Positions 7,862 to 15,652 of a stretch of 64,000 nucleotides of DNA are shown piece after piece; the first letter of the stretch is position 1; every line of letters starts with the position of its first letter. Source of the stretch: JBBIND01 sp037444075 (GTDB taxonomy: Bacteria; Acidobacteriota; Terriglobia; Bryobacterales; Bryobacteraceae); NCBI GenBank assembly GCA_037444075.1, contig JBBIND010000011.1, positions 11,107-75,106 on the forward strand, written 5' to 3'. The notes beneath the pieces were generated by a model, which searched no databases, was not told the DNA's origin, and saw only the letters and a program-made list of their open reading frames with translations. Both the position numbers and the translations under genes were made by a program.

Positions 7862-8512
7862 CTAGGGCCCGGCAACGGGCCCGCGGCTGACGAATGGATT
7901 TCCGGCCAGGTAGAAACGCAGCGGCCAGTCCGCGCAATACCTTATACCGATCCGTGCGGAGACTTCGGCGCTCAGGCTTGATTCCTTCAGCCAACGCCGC
8001 ACGGTAAGAGTTCCGCAGGTTACGTCCGCGCCGTAGTGGCGGCGGGTGATTCCGAGCGCTTGTGTCAGCCTCCCCGGCCCGGAAGCCAGGTCTTCCAGGC
8101 GCCTGGCTCCGGGACGGCGCCGGCGCATCAGGGCCAATCCTGTCACCGGCTCCACGGCTCGTATCAGTACGCAGCCCGGCGTACCTTCCGGCTCGGCGAC
8201 CAGGTTCAGGCATTCGTGAAGGCCATAGATGAGATAGACATAGGCACACCCGGGAGGACCGAACAGGACACGCGTCCGGTCAGTCTCCCCGCGGGAAGCG
8301 TGCGCCGCCCGGTCCTCGGCGCCGAGGTAGGCTTCGGTCTCGACGATGATGCCGGCGGTGCGCCCGTGCAGGAGGCATTTGCCGAGCAACTCGCGCGCCA
8401 CCACAGGCGTCGGCCGGGCGTAGAAACTTCGGGGCAGCACTTCGCTCTCGGCGAGCAACCGGGCGAGCGGGACCCGGTCTACCCACCCGGTTGAACCGAC
8501 CGCGCCAGCCAT
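7862..8512 (-). CDS. DNA-3-methyladenine glycosylase, Mpg/AAG family
   Basis: The 216-residue protein has the Mpg-family motifs: ARELLGKCLLH, the catalytic IIVETEAYLGAEDRAAHASRG, YVYLIYGLHECLNLV, CVLIRAVEP and GPGRLTQALGI. These enzymes flip out and excise alkylated purines such as 3-methyladenine as the first step of base excision repair. The Glu in ETEAY is the general base. It is monocistronic, divergent from thpR with only 26 bases between the starts, and its stop lies 21 bases before the phosphomannomutase start. The first ~20 residues before the conserved core are poorly constrained, so a slightly later start is possible. Confidence 0.9.
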   Translation of the reverse strand: MAGAVGSTGWVDRVPLARLLAESEVLPRSFYARPTPVVARELLGKCLLHGRTAGIIVETEAYLGAEDRAAHASRGETDRTRVLFGPPGCAYVYLIYGLHECLNLVAEPEGTPGCVLIRAVEPVTGLALMRRRRPGARRLEDLASGPGRLTQALGITRRHYGADVTCGTLTVRRWLKESSLSAEVSARIGIRYCADWPLRFYLAGNPFVSRGPVAGP

Positions 8513-8538
8513 TGAACAATAGGTTACGTCATCACGTT

Positions 8539-9093
8539 ATGCGGCTGTTCACAGGCATTGAGATAGCTTCCGAAGTCTTGGCCCAACTCGAGGAACTGCT
8601 GAAACGGCTCCGCCCCACCGCCCGGTTGAAGTGGAGTCCCGTGGAGAACCTCCACATCACCACGAAGTTCATCGGGGATTGGCCCGATGCGCGGTGCGAT
8701 GAGCTGATAGCTGAGTTGGGCGGCGTCCCGTCACCCGGACCCGTGCCCATCGCCATACGAGGTTTGGGGTGGTTCCCCAACCCACGCTCTCCCCGGGTAT
8801 TCTGGGCCGGCATCGAGGCTGGGCCAGGGCTGAAGCAGTTGGCTCAGGCGACCGAAAAACGCCTGGCCCGGCTCGGCGTACCCGTTGAAAACAGAGACTT
8901 TTCTCCGCACCTCACGTTGGCCAGAATCCGTGCGCCTGAGGACCTGCGCCGGCTCAGGGAGGCTATTGATGCCCTGTCTTCGCTGGATTTCGGCGAATTC
9001 GTAGCCGACCGGTTTCATCTCTATTCGAGTGAACTCCATCCGGGCGGCTCGCGGTACCGGAAGCTGGCCCGCTTTTCATTGGATAAACAATGA
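8539..9093 (+). CDS. thpR: RNA 2',3'-cyclic phosphodiesterase (LigT/ThpR)
   Basis: The 184-residue protein begins MRLFTGIEI and has the two HxT motifs of the 2H phosphoesterase superfamily: LHITTKFIG in the first half and PHLTLARI in the second, with a typical FHLYSSELHPGGSRY C-terminus. ThpR hydrolyses 2',3'-cyclic phosphates on RNA ends. An in-frame extension reaches 8491, but it would overlap the divergent mpg start and lacks conservation with the family, so 8539 is chosen. It is a single gene in the cytoplasm with no obvious partner nearby. Confidence 0.88.
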   Translation: MRLFTGIEIASEVLAQLEELLKRLRPTARLKWSPVENLHITTKFIGDWPDARCDELIAELGGVPSPGPVPIAIRGLGWFPNPRSPRVFWAGIEAGPGLKQLAQATEKRLARLGVPVENRDFSPHLTLARIRAPEDLRRLREAIDALSSLDFGEFVADRFHLYSSELHPGGSRYRKLARFSLDKQ

Positions 9094-9195
9094 GCCGGAA
9101 CCGCCCGCCAACCCGGGAAGCCGGTCAGCCTTAGTTCGCCCCCATTCCTGCCGGCCGTGTAAACCCGGCGCCCCGTCTCCCGTCAGGAGATTGCA

Positions 9196-9201
9196 TAGGG
9201 T
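9196..9201 (+). promoter_or_regulatory. -10-like hexamer before the sigma factor gene
   Basis: TAGGGT ends 6 bases before the GTG at 9208. The spacing favours the GTG as a leaderless start over the internal ATG at 9226. Confidence 0.3.
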
Positions 9202-9207
9202 AAACTT

Positions 9208-9843
9208 GTGAGGAAACCTCCCGTTATGGCGCAACCTATCGCCAAGGGCCGTGTTAGCCAGAGTATGGCTGCAGTGGCGGCACTCGAGAACGATGCCGTT
9301 CTGATGCTTCAGGTCCGGGAGGGCGACGGTTATAGCTTCGCGCTGTTGCTGGAAAGGCACCGCAGTCCGGTCACTCAGTACCTGCACCGGATGCTGCAAA
9401 ACCAGGCCGTTGCCGAGGAACTGGCGCAGGAAGTCTTTCTGCGCGTGTACCGCTCCCGGGCTACGTACGAGCCCACAGCCAAGTTCACCACCTGGTTGTT
9501 CCGTATCACCACTCACTTGGCTTTGAACTGGATACGAGACAACAAGAAAGAAAAGAACCAGGAAAGCCTGGACGGAGAACAATCGGGTGGGATTGGGTTG
9601 CAAGTAGCGGACCGCCAGCCAAGCGTGGAGCAAGAGTTGTTGCGGCAGGCGAAGTTGGCGGAAGTCAGAAGCGCTATCGACCTGTTGCCGGGAAAGCAGC
9701 GCGCCGCGGTGCTGATGCACAAATACGAGGAAATGGATTACGTTCAGATTGCGGCGGTGCTGGGTTGCTCGGAATCAGCCGTGAAGTCCTTGCTGTTCAG
9801 GGCTTACGAGTCCTTGCGTGCCCGGCTGGCGCACATGGGTTGA
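9208..9843 (+). CDS. ECF-type RNA polymerase sigma factor
   Basis: The 211-residue protein has sigma region 2 (residues ~45-115: SFALLLERHRSPV, AEELAQEVFLRVYR, FTTWLFRITTHLALNWIRD) and region 4 (~150-205: LPGKQRAAVLMHKYEEMDY, IAAVLGCSESAVKSLLFRAY), joined by a charged linker; region 3 is absent, as in the ECF group. It redirects RNA polymerase to a dedicated promoter set. It is followed by a zinc-finger anti-sigma-like membrane protein and a DUF3106 protein, a common arrangement. The start is GTG at 9208 or ATG at 9226. Confidence 0.92.
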   Translation: MRKPPVMAQPIAKGRVSQSMAAVAALENDAVLMLQVREGDGYSFALLLERHRSPVTQYLHRMLQNQAVAEELAQEVFLRVYRSRATYEPTAKFTTWLFRITTHLALNWIRDNKKEKNQESLDGEQSGGIGLQVADRQPSVEQELLRQAKLAEVRSAIDLLPGKQRAAVLMHKYEEMDYVQIAAVLGCSESAVKSLLFRAYESLRARLAHMG

Positions 9844-9884
9844 ACACGTTTCTGACGCGGTCCTGGCGGCTAGAGGAAAAGACA

Positions 9885-10367
9885 TTGCTTTGCCCTATTC
9901 AGAGCGGCGATAACGCACAGTACTTGCTGGACTATTGTGCCCGCAGGCTGGAGCCGGAAAGCGCCGGGCTACTGGAACGTCACGCCCGGCAATGCCCCAA
10001 GTGCGCCGAGTTGATCGCCGCTCAGCGCACAGTCTGGGCAGCCCTCGATAGCTGGCAAGTGAGCGAAGCCGCGGATGATTTCGACCAGCGCTTGTACCGG
10101 CGGATCGAACAGCGCCGCACGCCCGCCATCGTCGATTGGATAACTCCTGTAAGCCCGGTTCGCTGGAGGCCCGCTTATTCGGTCGCTGCCGCCTGCGTGA
10201 TCCTGCTGGCAGGATTTCTACTCCGCGGACCAGACATAGCCCCCACCCTCGACGATCGGCGGCCGGTGGACATCGAGCAGTTGGAGAGGACTTTGGAGGA
10301 CCTGGACATGCTGCGCAGCCTCAGCCCCTCGCCCTCGCCTCAAACCGGGCAACGGCAACCGCTGTAG
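9885..10367 (+). CDS. Anti-sigma factor with N-terminal zinc finger and one membrane segment
   Basis: Read from the TTG at 9885, which has AGAGGAAAAG upstream, the 160-residue product starts LLCPIQSGDNAQYLLDY and contains the HxxxCxxC zinc-finger core LLERHARQCPKCAEL typical of anti-sigma factors. A single hydrophobic helix (VAAACVILLAGFLL) separates this cytoplasmic part from a short acidic periplasmic tail with IEQLERTLEDLDML. A TTG at 9840 overlapping the sigma gene stop is an alternative start. The gene sits between the ECF sigma gene and the DUF3106 gene, so it is expected to hold that sigma factor at the membrane. Confidence 0.8.
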   Translation: MLCPIQSGDNAQYLLDYCARRLEPESAGLLERHARQCPKCAELIAAQRTVWAALDSWQVSEAADDFDQRLYRRIEQRRTPAIVDWITPVSPVRWRPAYSVAAACVILLAGFLLRGPDIAPTLDDRRPVDIEQLERTLEDLDMLRSLSPSPSPQTGQRQPL

Positions 10368-10373
10368 AATCGC

Positions 10374-10976
10374 GTGAAGCTTGCGTTGATCCCCCGAAAC
10401 CTTCTGCCGGCGCTGTTTCAGGCGTGCGTTCTTGTCTGCTTTAACCCGGGCGGCGCTCTGAGTGCAGCTTCGTGGCAGCCTCCCCCCAGGCAAGGATCCC
10501 GGGCTGTCGAGCCTTCCCCATTCGAGCTTTTCCGGATGCTCACCCCCGCCGAACGGAAGCGGTTACTCGATTCACTCCCCGAGGAACGGCGGAGGGATTT
10601 GCTGCAGCGCTTTGAGCTTTTGCAGAGCATGGATCCTGAGGAGCGAGCCGCTTTGCGCCGTCAGTACGAGCGGTTCATGGAGCTGCCGCCTGATCAGCGC
10701 GACGCCCTGCGCGGTGTCTTCGCCCGTGTGAACCGGCTGCCAGAAGACCGCCGGGAGTTGGTAAGACTGGAACTGCAAAAACTGCGCGCTTTACCCGTGA
10801 AGGAGCGCCAGGAACGTCTTGACAGCGATGAGGTCCGCCGCCGCTATACGGAGGACGAGCAGCGCCTTCTGGCTTACTTCTCCCGCTCTCTGCCGCCAGA
10901 AGGACTGCCGCCAATCCCCGCTGAGCCCCGCCCACCACCCCCACAGGCGGATTCGCAGGAAAATAAGAAGCCTTAA
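10374..10976 (+). CDS. Secreted DUF3106-type protein of the sigma-factor operon
   Basis: The 200-residue product starts at GTG 10374, 6 bases after the anti-sigma stop, with an N-terminal signal (LIPRNLLPALFQACVLVCF). The body is a series of short helical repeats of the form 'MLTPAERKRLLDSLPEERRR', 'MDPEERAALRRQYERF', 'LPPDQRDALRGVF', 'LPEDRRELVRLEL'. This heptad-like pattern with P-E-x-R is the DUF3106 signature, reminiscent of the periplasmic sensors CpxP/CnrX. The C-terminus is proline-rich. By position it is likely the periplasmic regulator or output of the sigma/anti-sigma pair. No direct function is known to me. Confidence 0.72.
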   Translation: MKLALIPRNLLPALFQACVLVCFNPGGALSAASWQPPPRQGSRAVEPSPFELFRMLTPAERKRLLDSLPEERRRDLLQRFELLQSMDPEERAALRRQYERFMELPPDQRDALRGVFARVNRLPEDRRELVRLELQKLRALPVKERQERLDSDEVRRRYTEDEQRLLAYFSRSLPPEGLPPIPAEPRPPPPQADSQENKKP

Positions 10977-11081
10977 TCAAGTTATTATTGCCTTCAGTCG
11001 AGAACTCTGCTATCGTCTCACCACAGTAAGTACTGGCCATTGGCACGGGGCCAATTGGTTATCCGCTGGAGGGTGGAGAGG

Positions 11082-11489
11082 ATGCATAGAGATCAAAGCC
11101 ATCCCCGGGGGCATTCCCACAGCATTTACAGGGAATTGCTGCTGGAGCGCAGGAACGACCTGCTTGCGGGCATGGGGGTGCGGTTCGATACGGCGGCGCA
11201 AATGGGACGGGTCGCCGAAGAGGACCAGGCACAGATCACGCACGAGGAGTTCATCTCCCTGATCATCAACGGCTGGGGCCACACCAGTCTGCGTTTGGTG
11301 GACCAGGCGCTGGACCGTCTCCAGACGGGGGATTATGGCATCTGCCTGGGCTGCGGATCGCCCATTCCAGAGAAGCGGTTGATGGCGATTCCGTGGGCAT
11401 CTCACTGCGTCCCCTGCCAGGAAGATGCGGCCAGTAGTGATCAGCAGGGTGAGGTCCCTGGGGGCCGCGCGCCCGAAACCTACGTCTGA
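11082..11489 (+). CDS. TraR/DksA-family zinc-finger protein
   Basis: The ATG at 11082 gives a 135-residue protein; it is preferred over the upstream TTG at 11040 because a GGAGGGTGGAGAGG tract lies just before it. The N-terminal half is helical (HSIYRELLLERRNDLLAG, then LRLVDQALDRLQTGDYGIC) and the C-terminal half has the CLGCGSPIPEKRLMAIPWA ... CVPC four-cysteine zinc finger of the DksA/TraR family. Such proteins bind the RNA polymerase secondary channel and modulate initiation, often with ppGpp. The acidic coiled-coil tip is less clear here than in true DksA, so it is placed in the broader family. Confidence 0.82.
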   Translation: MHRDQSHPRGHSHSIYRELLLERRNDLLAGMGVRFDTAAQMGRVAEEDQAQITHEEFISLIINGWGHTSLRLVDQALDRLQTGDYGICLGCGSPIPEKRLMAIPWASHCVPCQEDAASSDQQGEVPGGRAPETYV

Positions 11490-11704
11490 GTAGTGGGACG
11501 GATACCGCCGCCGCTGAACCCCGGCGGACCGCCCGGCTTCGGCGGACTTTTCCGCTCGGGGAGGAGCGCGGATCAAGCCTTGCGGATACGGTCGCCGGCC
11601 TATCGTCCGCCGCCCGCCACGCGGCTTAGCCGCCCAAATCGGGCACGAAGGGCTTCATTTTCTACTTCCGCCGGAGAATTCTTGCCTCTGCGGGGGTGTT
11701 CTGA

Positions 11705-11710
11705 TACCAT
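11705..11710 (+). promoter_or_regulatory. -10-like hexamer before the first TonB-type receptor gene
   Basis: TACCAT lies 6 bases before the ATG at 11717; a TTGCCT 18 bases upstream of it (11681-11686) could be a -35. There is no GA-rich Shine-Dalgarno sequence between the hexamer and the start. The rest of the 227-base gap after 11489 shows nothing further. Confidence 0.35.
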
Positions 11711-11716
11711 CCCCCT

Positions 11717-14700
11717 ATGATCCCAAGGGTGCTCGCTTCAGTTTTTCTGTGTGTCCTCGCCACCGTCGCCTTGATGGGGCAAGGAACCACCTCACGATGC
11801 GTCGGGACCGTGCAGGACCCCAGCGGGGCTGCCGTGGCTGGTGCCGTGGTACGCCTCGTCAATGAATCCACGAACGTAACGTTCGTCACCACGACATCCG
11901 ACGTCGGGACTTACGTCTTCGAAGCTGTGCAATCCGGACGCTACACGATCCTGGTGGAAGCCGCCGGATTCAAGCGTTATAGCGCCAGAGGCAACGCCGT
12001 TGCCATCGGGCAACCCACCACCGTGAACGTGTCATTGGAGGTCGGCTCCGTCACGGAGACGATTGAAGTGGCAGCGGCATATGACACCGTGCAAACCTCC
12101 TCAAGCGGGAACTTCGGGAACTTGTTTACCGAAAACGTCATCCGCGACCTGCCGATCGTGGGAACACGGGGCCGCAATCCGCTCGAACTCGTCTTGCGTC
12201 AGCCCGGCGTGGTTTCCGGAGCGAACGCCGGCGGAGGCGCGCACGTTCACGGCGCGCGTGACCGCGCCTGGAACTTCACGCTCGACGGCATCGACGTGAA
12301 TGAAACCAGCGCCGGCGGCGGCAATTTCTCCCCGCTGCGTACAAATCCTGACAGCATCGCCGAGTTTCGCGTTCTGACCAGCAATTTCACGGCCGAGTAC
12401 GGCCGCAACAGCGGCGGACAGGTCGCCATGGTAACGCGGTCGGGCTCCAACGATATCCACGGAGCAGGCTTCTGGTTTTACCGGACGCCCCGGCTGAACG
12501 CCAACGAATGGGAAAGCAACCTGAACAACGTCGGCAAGCGGCAGTTCGTCCAGCATATCTTCGGCGGCAGCGTGGGAGGTCCGGTCGTGCGGGACAGAAC
12601 CTTCTTCTTCGCTAACGTGCAGCGCCTGAAAGCGCGCGAATCGGCGGTCACCAACCGCACCGTGTACACGGCGGACGCGCGCCGTGGCGTGTTGCGCTAC
12701 GTGCGTGGCGGGCGCAACTCGCCGGCCGGCACGGCCACCGCCTCGGTGGACCCGAGCGGCAACGTGTTGCCCGGCCTCAACATCGGCACCTACAACGTGG
12801 GCACGAGCGACCCCGAGCGTGCCGGGCTGAACGCGCAGATCCGTTCGCTGAACGACAGCACTCCGCTGCCGAACAACTTCTTCGGGGGCGACGGATTGAA
12901 CACGGCCTTCTTTACGTTCGCCGCCCTCCAAAAGGAACTTCAGCACGACGTCGTCTTCAAGGTGGACCACAACCTGAACAGCCGCAACTCGGTTTACGGG
13001 CGCATCGCCTTCGGGCAGCAGGACACCACCTGCGACCGCGTCAACGGAGGATCGGAGTTCTTCCCCGGCACGGGCTGCGTGGTGAATACGGAGCGCTCCC
13101 CCCGGAACTACGCCTTCAACTGGCGTTCCAACCCGACGCCCAGAACCACCAACGAGTTCGTCTTCGGACGCAATTACTTCCACTTTGATTTCACCTACCC
13201 GACCACAGACCTGGAAAAAATAACACTGTCCGGCCCGGTGACGATCCCGCAGACTTTTGTCAAAGGGAACATGCGCCAGTTGACCACCTGGCAGATCGTC
13301 GACAACTTCGCCTATTTCCGCGGAGCACATTCCATGAAAATGGGCGCGAATATCCGGCTGCAGCGGCACCGTGACGTGCGCGGATCCATCGCCGGTGAGA
13401 ACGCCGGGCAGGTGGCGGATTTCAGCCGGTTGATCAACACGGTCGATCCGGCTCGCTTCGGCATTCCCACGGACATCAACACGCAGTTTGACCGGCCGGT
13501 TTTTGAGACTCACATCAACTTCCTGCTGGGCAGAATTGGGCAGACGTCGCGGGCGTTTGTGGCCGAAGGCGACCGCTTTGTCAGCAAGCCCTACGATTTC
13601 CTCTCGAATTACGACGAGTGGGATTTCTTCGTGCAGGATAGCTGGAAAGTGGCGCGGAACCTCACCGTGGACCTGGGGCTGCGCTGGGAATTGAAAATGA
13701 GCCCGCGCAGCGGCGAGGAAAGCATCCGGCGGCCCAACCAGCTTGTGACCGCCGGCGCGGCGCCCAGCAACACCTTGCGCTGGGTCCCCGGCAAACTCTA
13801 CGACGACGACTTGAACAACCTCAGCCCCTCCCTCGGCTTTGCCTGGGATCCCCACGGCAAGGGCAAGACTTCCGTGCGCGGCAATTACCGCATTGCCTAT
13901 GACCGCATCAACACGTTCCTGTTCTCCTCGGCGGTCTTCCAGAACCTGCCCGGCATTTCCATCTCGACCGTGAACCAGGAGTTCGGGCAGGGGGGCGGAC
14001 GGCTGGTCAACCTGCCGAAGCTTCAACCGCCGACGATCAAGCCCGCCGACTTCGCGCAGCCAACCGCGGTGTCCGTGCGCAGCATGACCGTCGTGGATCC
14101 TGATTTCCGCATGCCCGTCACGCACCAGTGGGGGTTGAGCCTGCAACACGAGATTGCCAGCCGCACGGTGCTGGAAATCAACTACATTGGCCGCCGGGCC
14201 TATGGGCTGTTCGGAGCTTACAACGCCAACCAGAGTGAGATCTACCGCAACGGCTTCCTGGAAGGTCTTCGGGTAGTTCAGGCGGGCGGGGACTCGCCCC
14301 TGATCAATCAATTGCTCGCGCCGGACACGCGCCGGCTCGCCACCGAAAACGGCTCGCAGATGGTGCGCCGCCTGTTCTCCGCCGAGTTGCGCAACAACGC
14401 CGCGGGCGCCATCGCCAACAACTTCGCCACCCGCATTCAGGGTGGCCGCTTGCTCCCGGACATCGCCGGATTGGGACCGTTCTTCTTCCAGTCCTTCCCC
14501 CAATTTGCGGGCTCCATGAGCGTGGTGGATTCGAACGACTTCTCCACTTACCATGCGTTCGAATTGCAGGTGGAGCGGAGGTTCTCCAACGGCGTCTCCT
14601 ACCAGTTGAGCTACACCGTCTCCAAGTCTCTGGACACGCGCTCCTTCGATCCGGCGTTCATCGTGGTCTCCACGGCGAACGCCCAATCGGCTTCCTCCAC

Positions 14701-15319
14701 GCCGTTCGATCTCTCCAACCGGAAGCTGAACTACGCCTTGTCGGATTTTGACCGCACGCACGTCGTTCAATCGTACTGGGTGGTGGAACTGCCGTTCGGC
14801 AAGGGCAAACGGTGGGGACGCGACGCGGGAGACTGGCTCCAGAGAATCATTGGAGGCTGGCAGGTGAGCGGAATGGCTACCGTGCAGGCGGGGCGTCCGT
14901 TCACTGTCTACTCGGGCGCCAATACGGTCAGCAACGTGGTACAGAGTCCCGCCAACTGCAACGGCTGCACCCGCAAGGACGGCCAGGTGTTTGACGACCC
15001 GCAACAGGGCTTGAAGTTCTACTTTGACCAGCAGTTGCGGGATCGCTTCTCCATTCCCGGCATGGGCGCGCTCGGCGACACGGGGCGCAATTTCTTCCGC
15101 GGTCCCGGCTCCGTCAATTTGGACGCCGCTTTCCTCAAGCGGGTGATGGTCACTGAAAGGACCAACCTCGAACTGCGCGCTGACATGACCAACCTGACCA
15201 ACACGCCTACGTTCGGTTTCCCCACGGCAACCGTCACCTCGACCATTTTCGGGAGAATCCGGGATAGCGTGATCAGCGGGTCCCGCAAGATCCAATTGAG
15301 CGCCAAGTTCAATTTCTGA
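11717..15319 (+). CDS. TonB-dependent-receptor-like outer-membrane protein with N-terminal carboxypeptidase regulatory-like domain
   Basis: A 1200-residue protein. A Sec signal (residues 1-20) precedes a carboxypeptidase-regulatory-like Ig-type domain (GTVQDPSGAAVAGAVVRLVN ... SGRYTILVEAAGFKRY, residues ~25-115), then a plug-like region (LPIVGTRGRNPLELVLRQPG, NTDPN-type segments, GGQVAMVTRSGSNDIHG) and a long C-terminal beta-barrel of alternating aromatic strands (FAYFRGAHSMKMG, FVQDSWKVARNLTVDLGLRW) ending in an aromatic-terminated strand (LSAKFNF). This is the large acidobacterial family related to SusC/TonB receptors, thought to import oligosaccharides or other large nutrients. A strong hairpin follows the stop. 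The next gene, a CBM9/DUF5916 protein, runs in the same direction 333 bases on. The ligand is unknown. Confidence 0.88.
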   Translation: MIPRVLASVFLCVLATVALMGQGTTSRCVGTVQDPSGAAVAGAVVRLVNESTNVTFVTTTSDVGTYVFEAVQSGRYTILVEAAGFKRYSARGNAVAIGQPTTVNVSLEVGSVTETIEVAAAYDTVQTSSSGNFGNLFTENVIRDLPIVGTRGRNPLELVLRQPGVVSGANAGGGAHVHGARDRAWNFTLDGIDVNETSAGGGNFSPLRTNPDSIAEFRVLTSNFTAEYGRNSGGQVAMVTRSGSNDIHGAGFWFYRTPRLNANEWESNLNNVGKRQFVQHIFGGSVGGPVVRDRTFFFANVQRLKARESAVTNRTVYTADARRGVLRYVRGGRNSPAGTATASVDPSGNVLPGLNIGTYNVGTSDPERAGLNAQIRSLNDSTPLPNNFFGGDGLNTAFFTFAALQKELQHDVVFKVDHNLNSRNSVYGRIAFGQQDTTCDRVNGGSEFFPGTGCVVNTERSPRNYAFNWRSNPTPRTTNEFVFGRNYFHFDFTYPTTDLEKITLSGPVTIPQTFVKGNMRQLTTWQIVDNFAYFRGAHSMKMGANIRLQRHRDVRGSIAGENAGQVADFSRLINTVDPARFGIPTDINTQFDRPVFETHINFLLGRIGQTSRAFVAEGDRFVSKPYDFLSNYDEWDFFVQDSWKVARNLTVDLGLRWELKMSPRSGEESIRRPNQLVTAGAAPSNTLRWVPGKLYDDDLNNLSPSLGFAWDPHGKGKTSVRGNYRIAYDRINTFLFSSAVFQNLPGISISTVNQEFGQGGGRLVNLPKLQPPTIKPADFAQPTAVSVRSMTVVDPDFRMPVTHQWGLSLQHEIASRTVLEINYIGRRAYGLFGAYNANQSEIYRNGFLEGLRVVQAGGDSPLINQLLAPDTRRLATENGSQMVRRLFSAELRNNAAGAIANNFATRIQGGRLLPDIAGLGPFFFQSFPQFAGSMSVVDSNDFSTYHAFELQVERRFSNGVSYQLSYTVSKSLDTRSFDPAFIVVSTANAQSASSTPFDLSNRKLNYALSDFDRTHVVQSYWVVELPFGKGKRWGRDAGDWLQRIIGGWQVSGMATVQAGRPFTVYSGANTVSNVVQSPANCNGCTRKDGQVFDDPQQGLKFYFDQQLRDRFSIPGMGALGDTGRNFFRGPGSVNLDAAFLKRVMVTERTNLELRADMTNLTNTPTFGFPTATVTSTIFGRIRDSVISGSRKIQLSAKFNF

Positions 15320-15347
15320 CGGATTCCGGCGCCAAATAACCAGCCAC

Positions 15348-15387
15348 GGAGGGATGGCCAACCGCAACGCCGGTTGGCCGTCCCTCC
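15348..15387 (+). terminator. Strong hairpin after the first TonB-type receptor gene
   Basis: Positions 15348-15363 and 15372-15387 are inverted repeats of 16 bases (one G-T wobble position) with an 8-base loop. The stem starts 29 bases after the receptor stop. There is no T-run, as is common in GC-rich genomes. Confidence 0.75.
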
Positions 15388-15652
15388 CCTGCAACCTCAA
15401 GCTCAAAGAAAACTGCGCACGCTGCGATGAGTTCCTGCGTCCGGATCCGCCCGGACACACACGAGTGTTCCAACAGCACGGCAATAGCCCCTTCGGAATG
15501 CTCCCCGGGATTCCCGCTTCCGCCAGCCCCGCGGTGCCCGCGAGAGCACCCGGCGCTGACTATGGGCTATGCTGAAGTGTGATGCCAAACTCCGGAGCTG
15601 GAGTCTTCATACCCGCCGCTGTTGATCCAGGACCATTCAACCGGGGAACGGA
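15388..15652. other. Non-coding gap between hairpin and CBM9/DUF5916 gene
   Basis: Apart from the hairpin at its left end, the 333-base gap 15320-15652 holds no recognisable gene. A weak TATGCT at 15568-15573 could be a -10 element for the next gene, and GGGGAACGGA before the ATG at 15653 is its probable ribosome binding site. Confidence 0.4.

Noticed and set aside
12101..15484. An 1127-codon open frame on the minus strand opposite the first TonB-type gene
   Set aside because: It mirrors the codon structure of the sense gene in a GC-rich genome, has no recognisable motifs and is low in complexity (His/Arg/Val-rich). Similar long antisense frames lie opposite the genes at 15653-17812, 20664-22442, 25414-27747 and 48336-50408.
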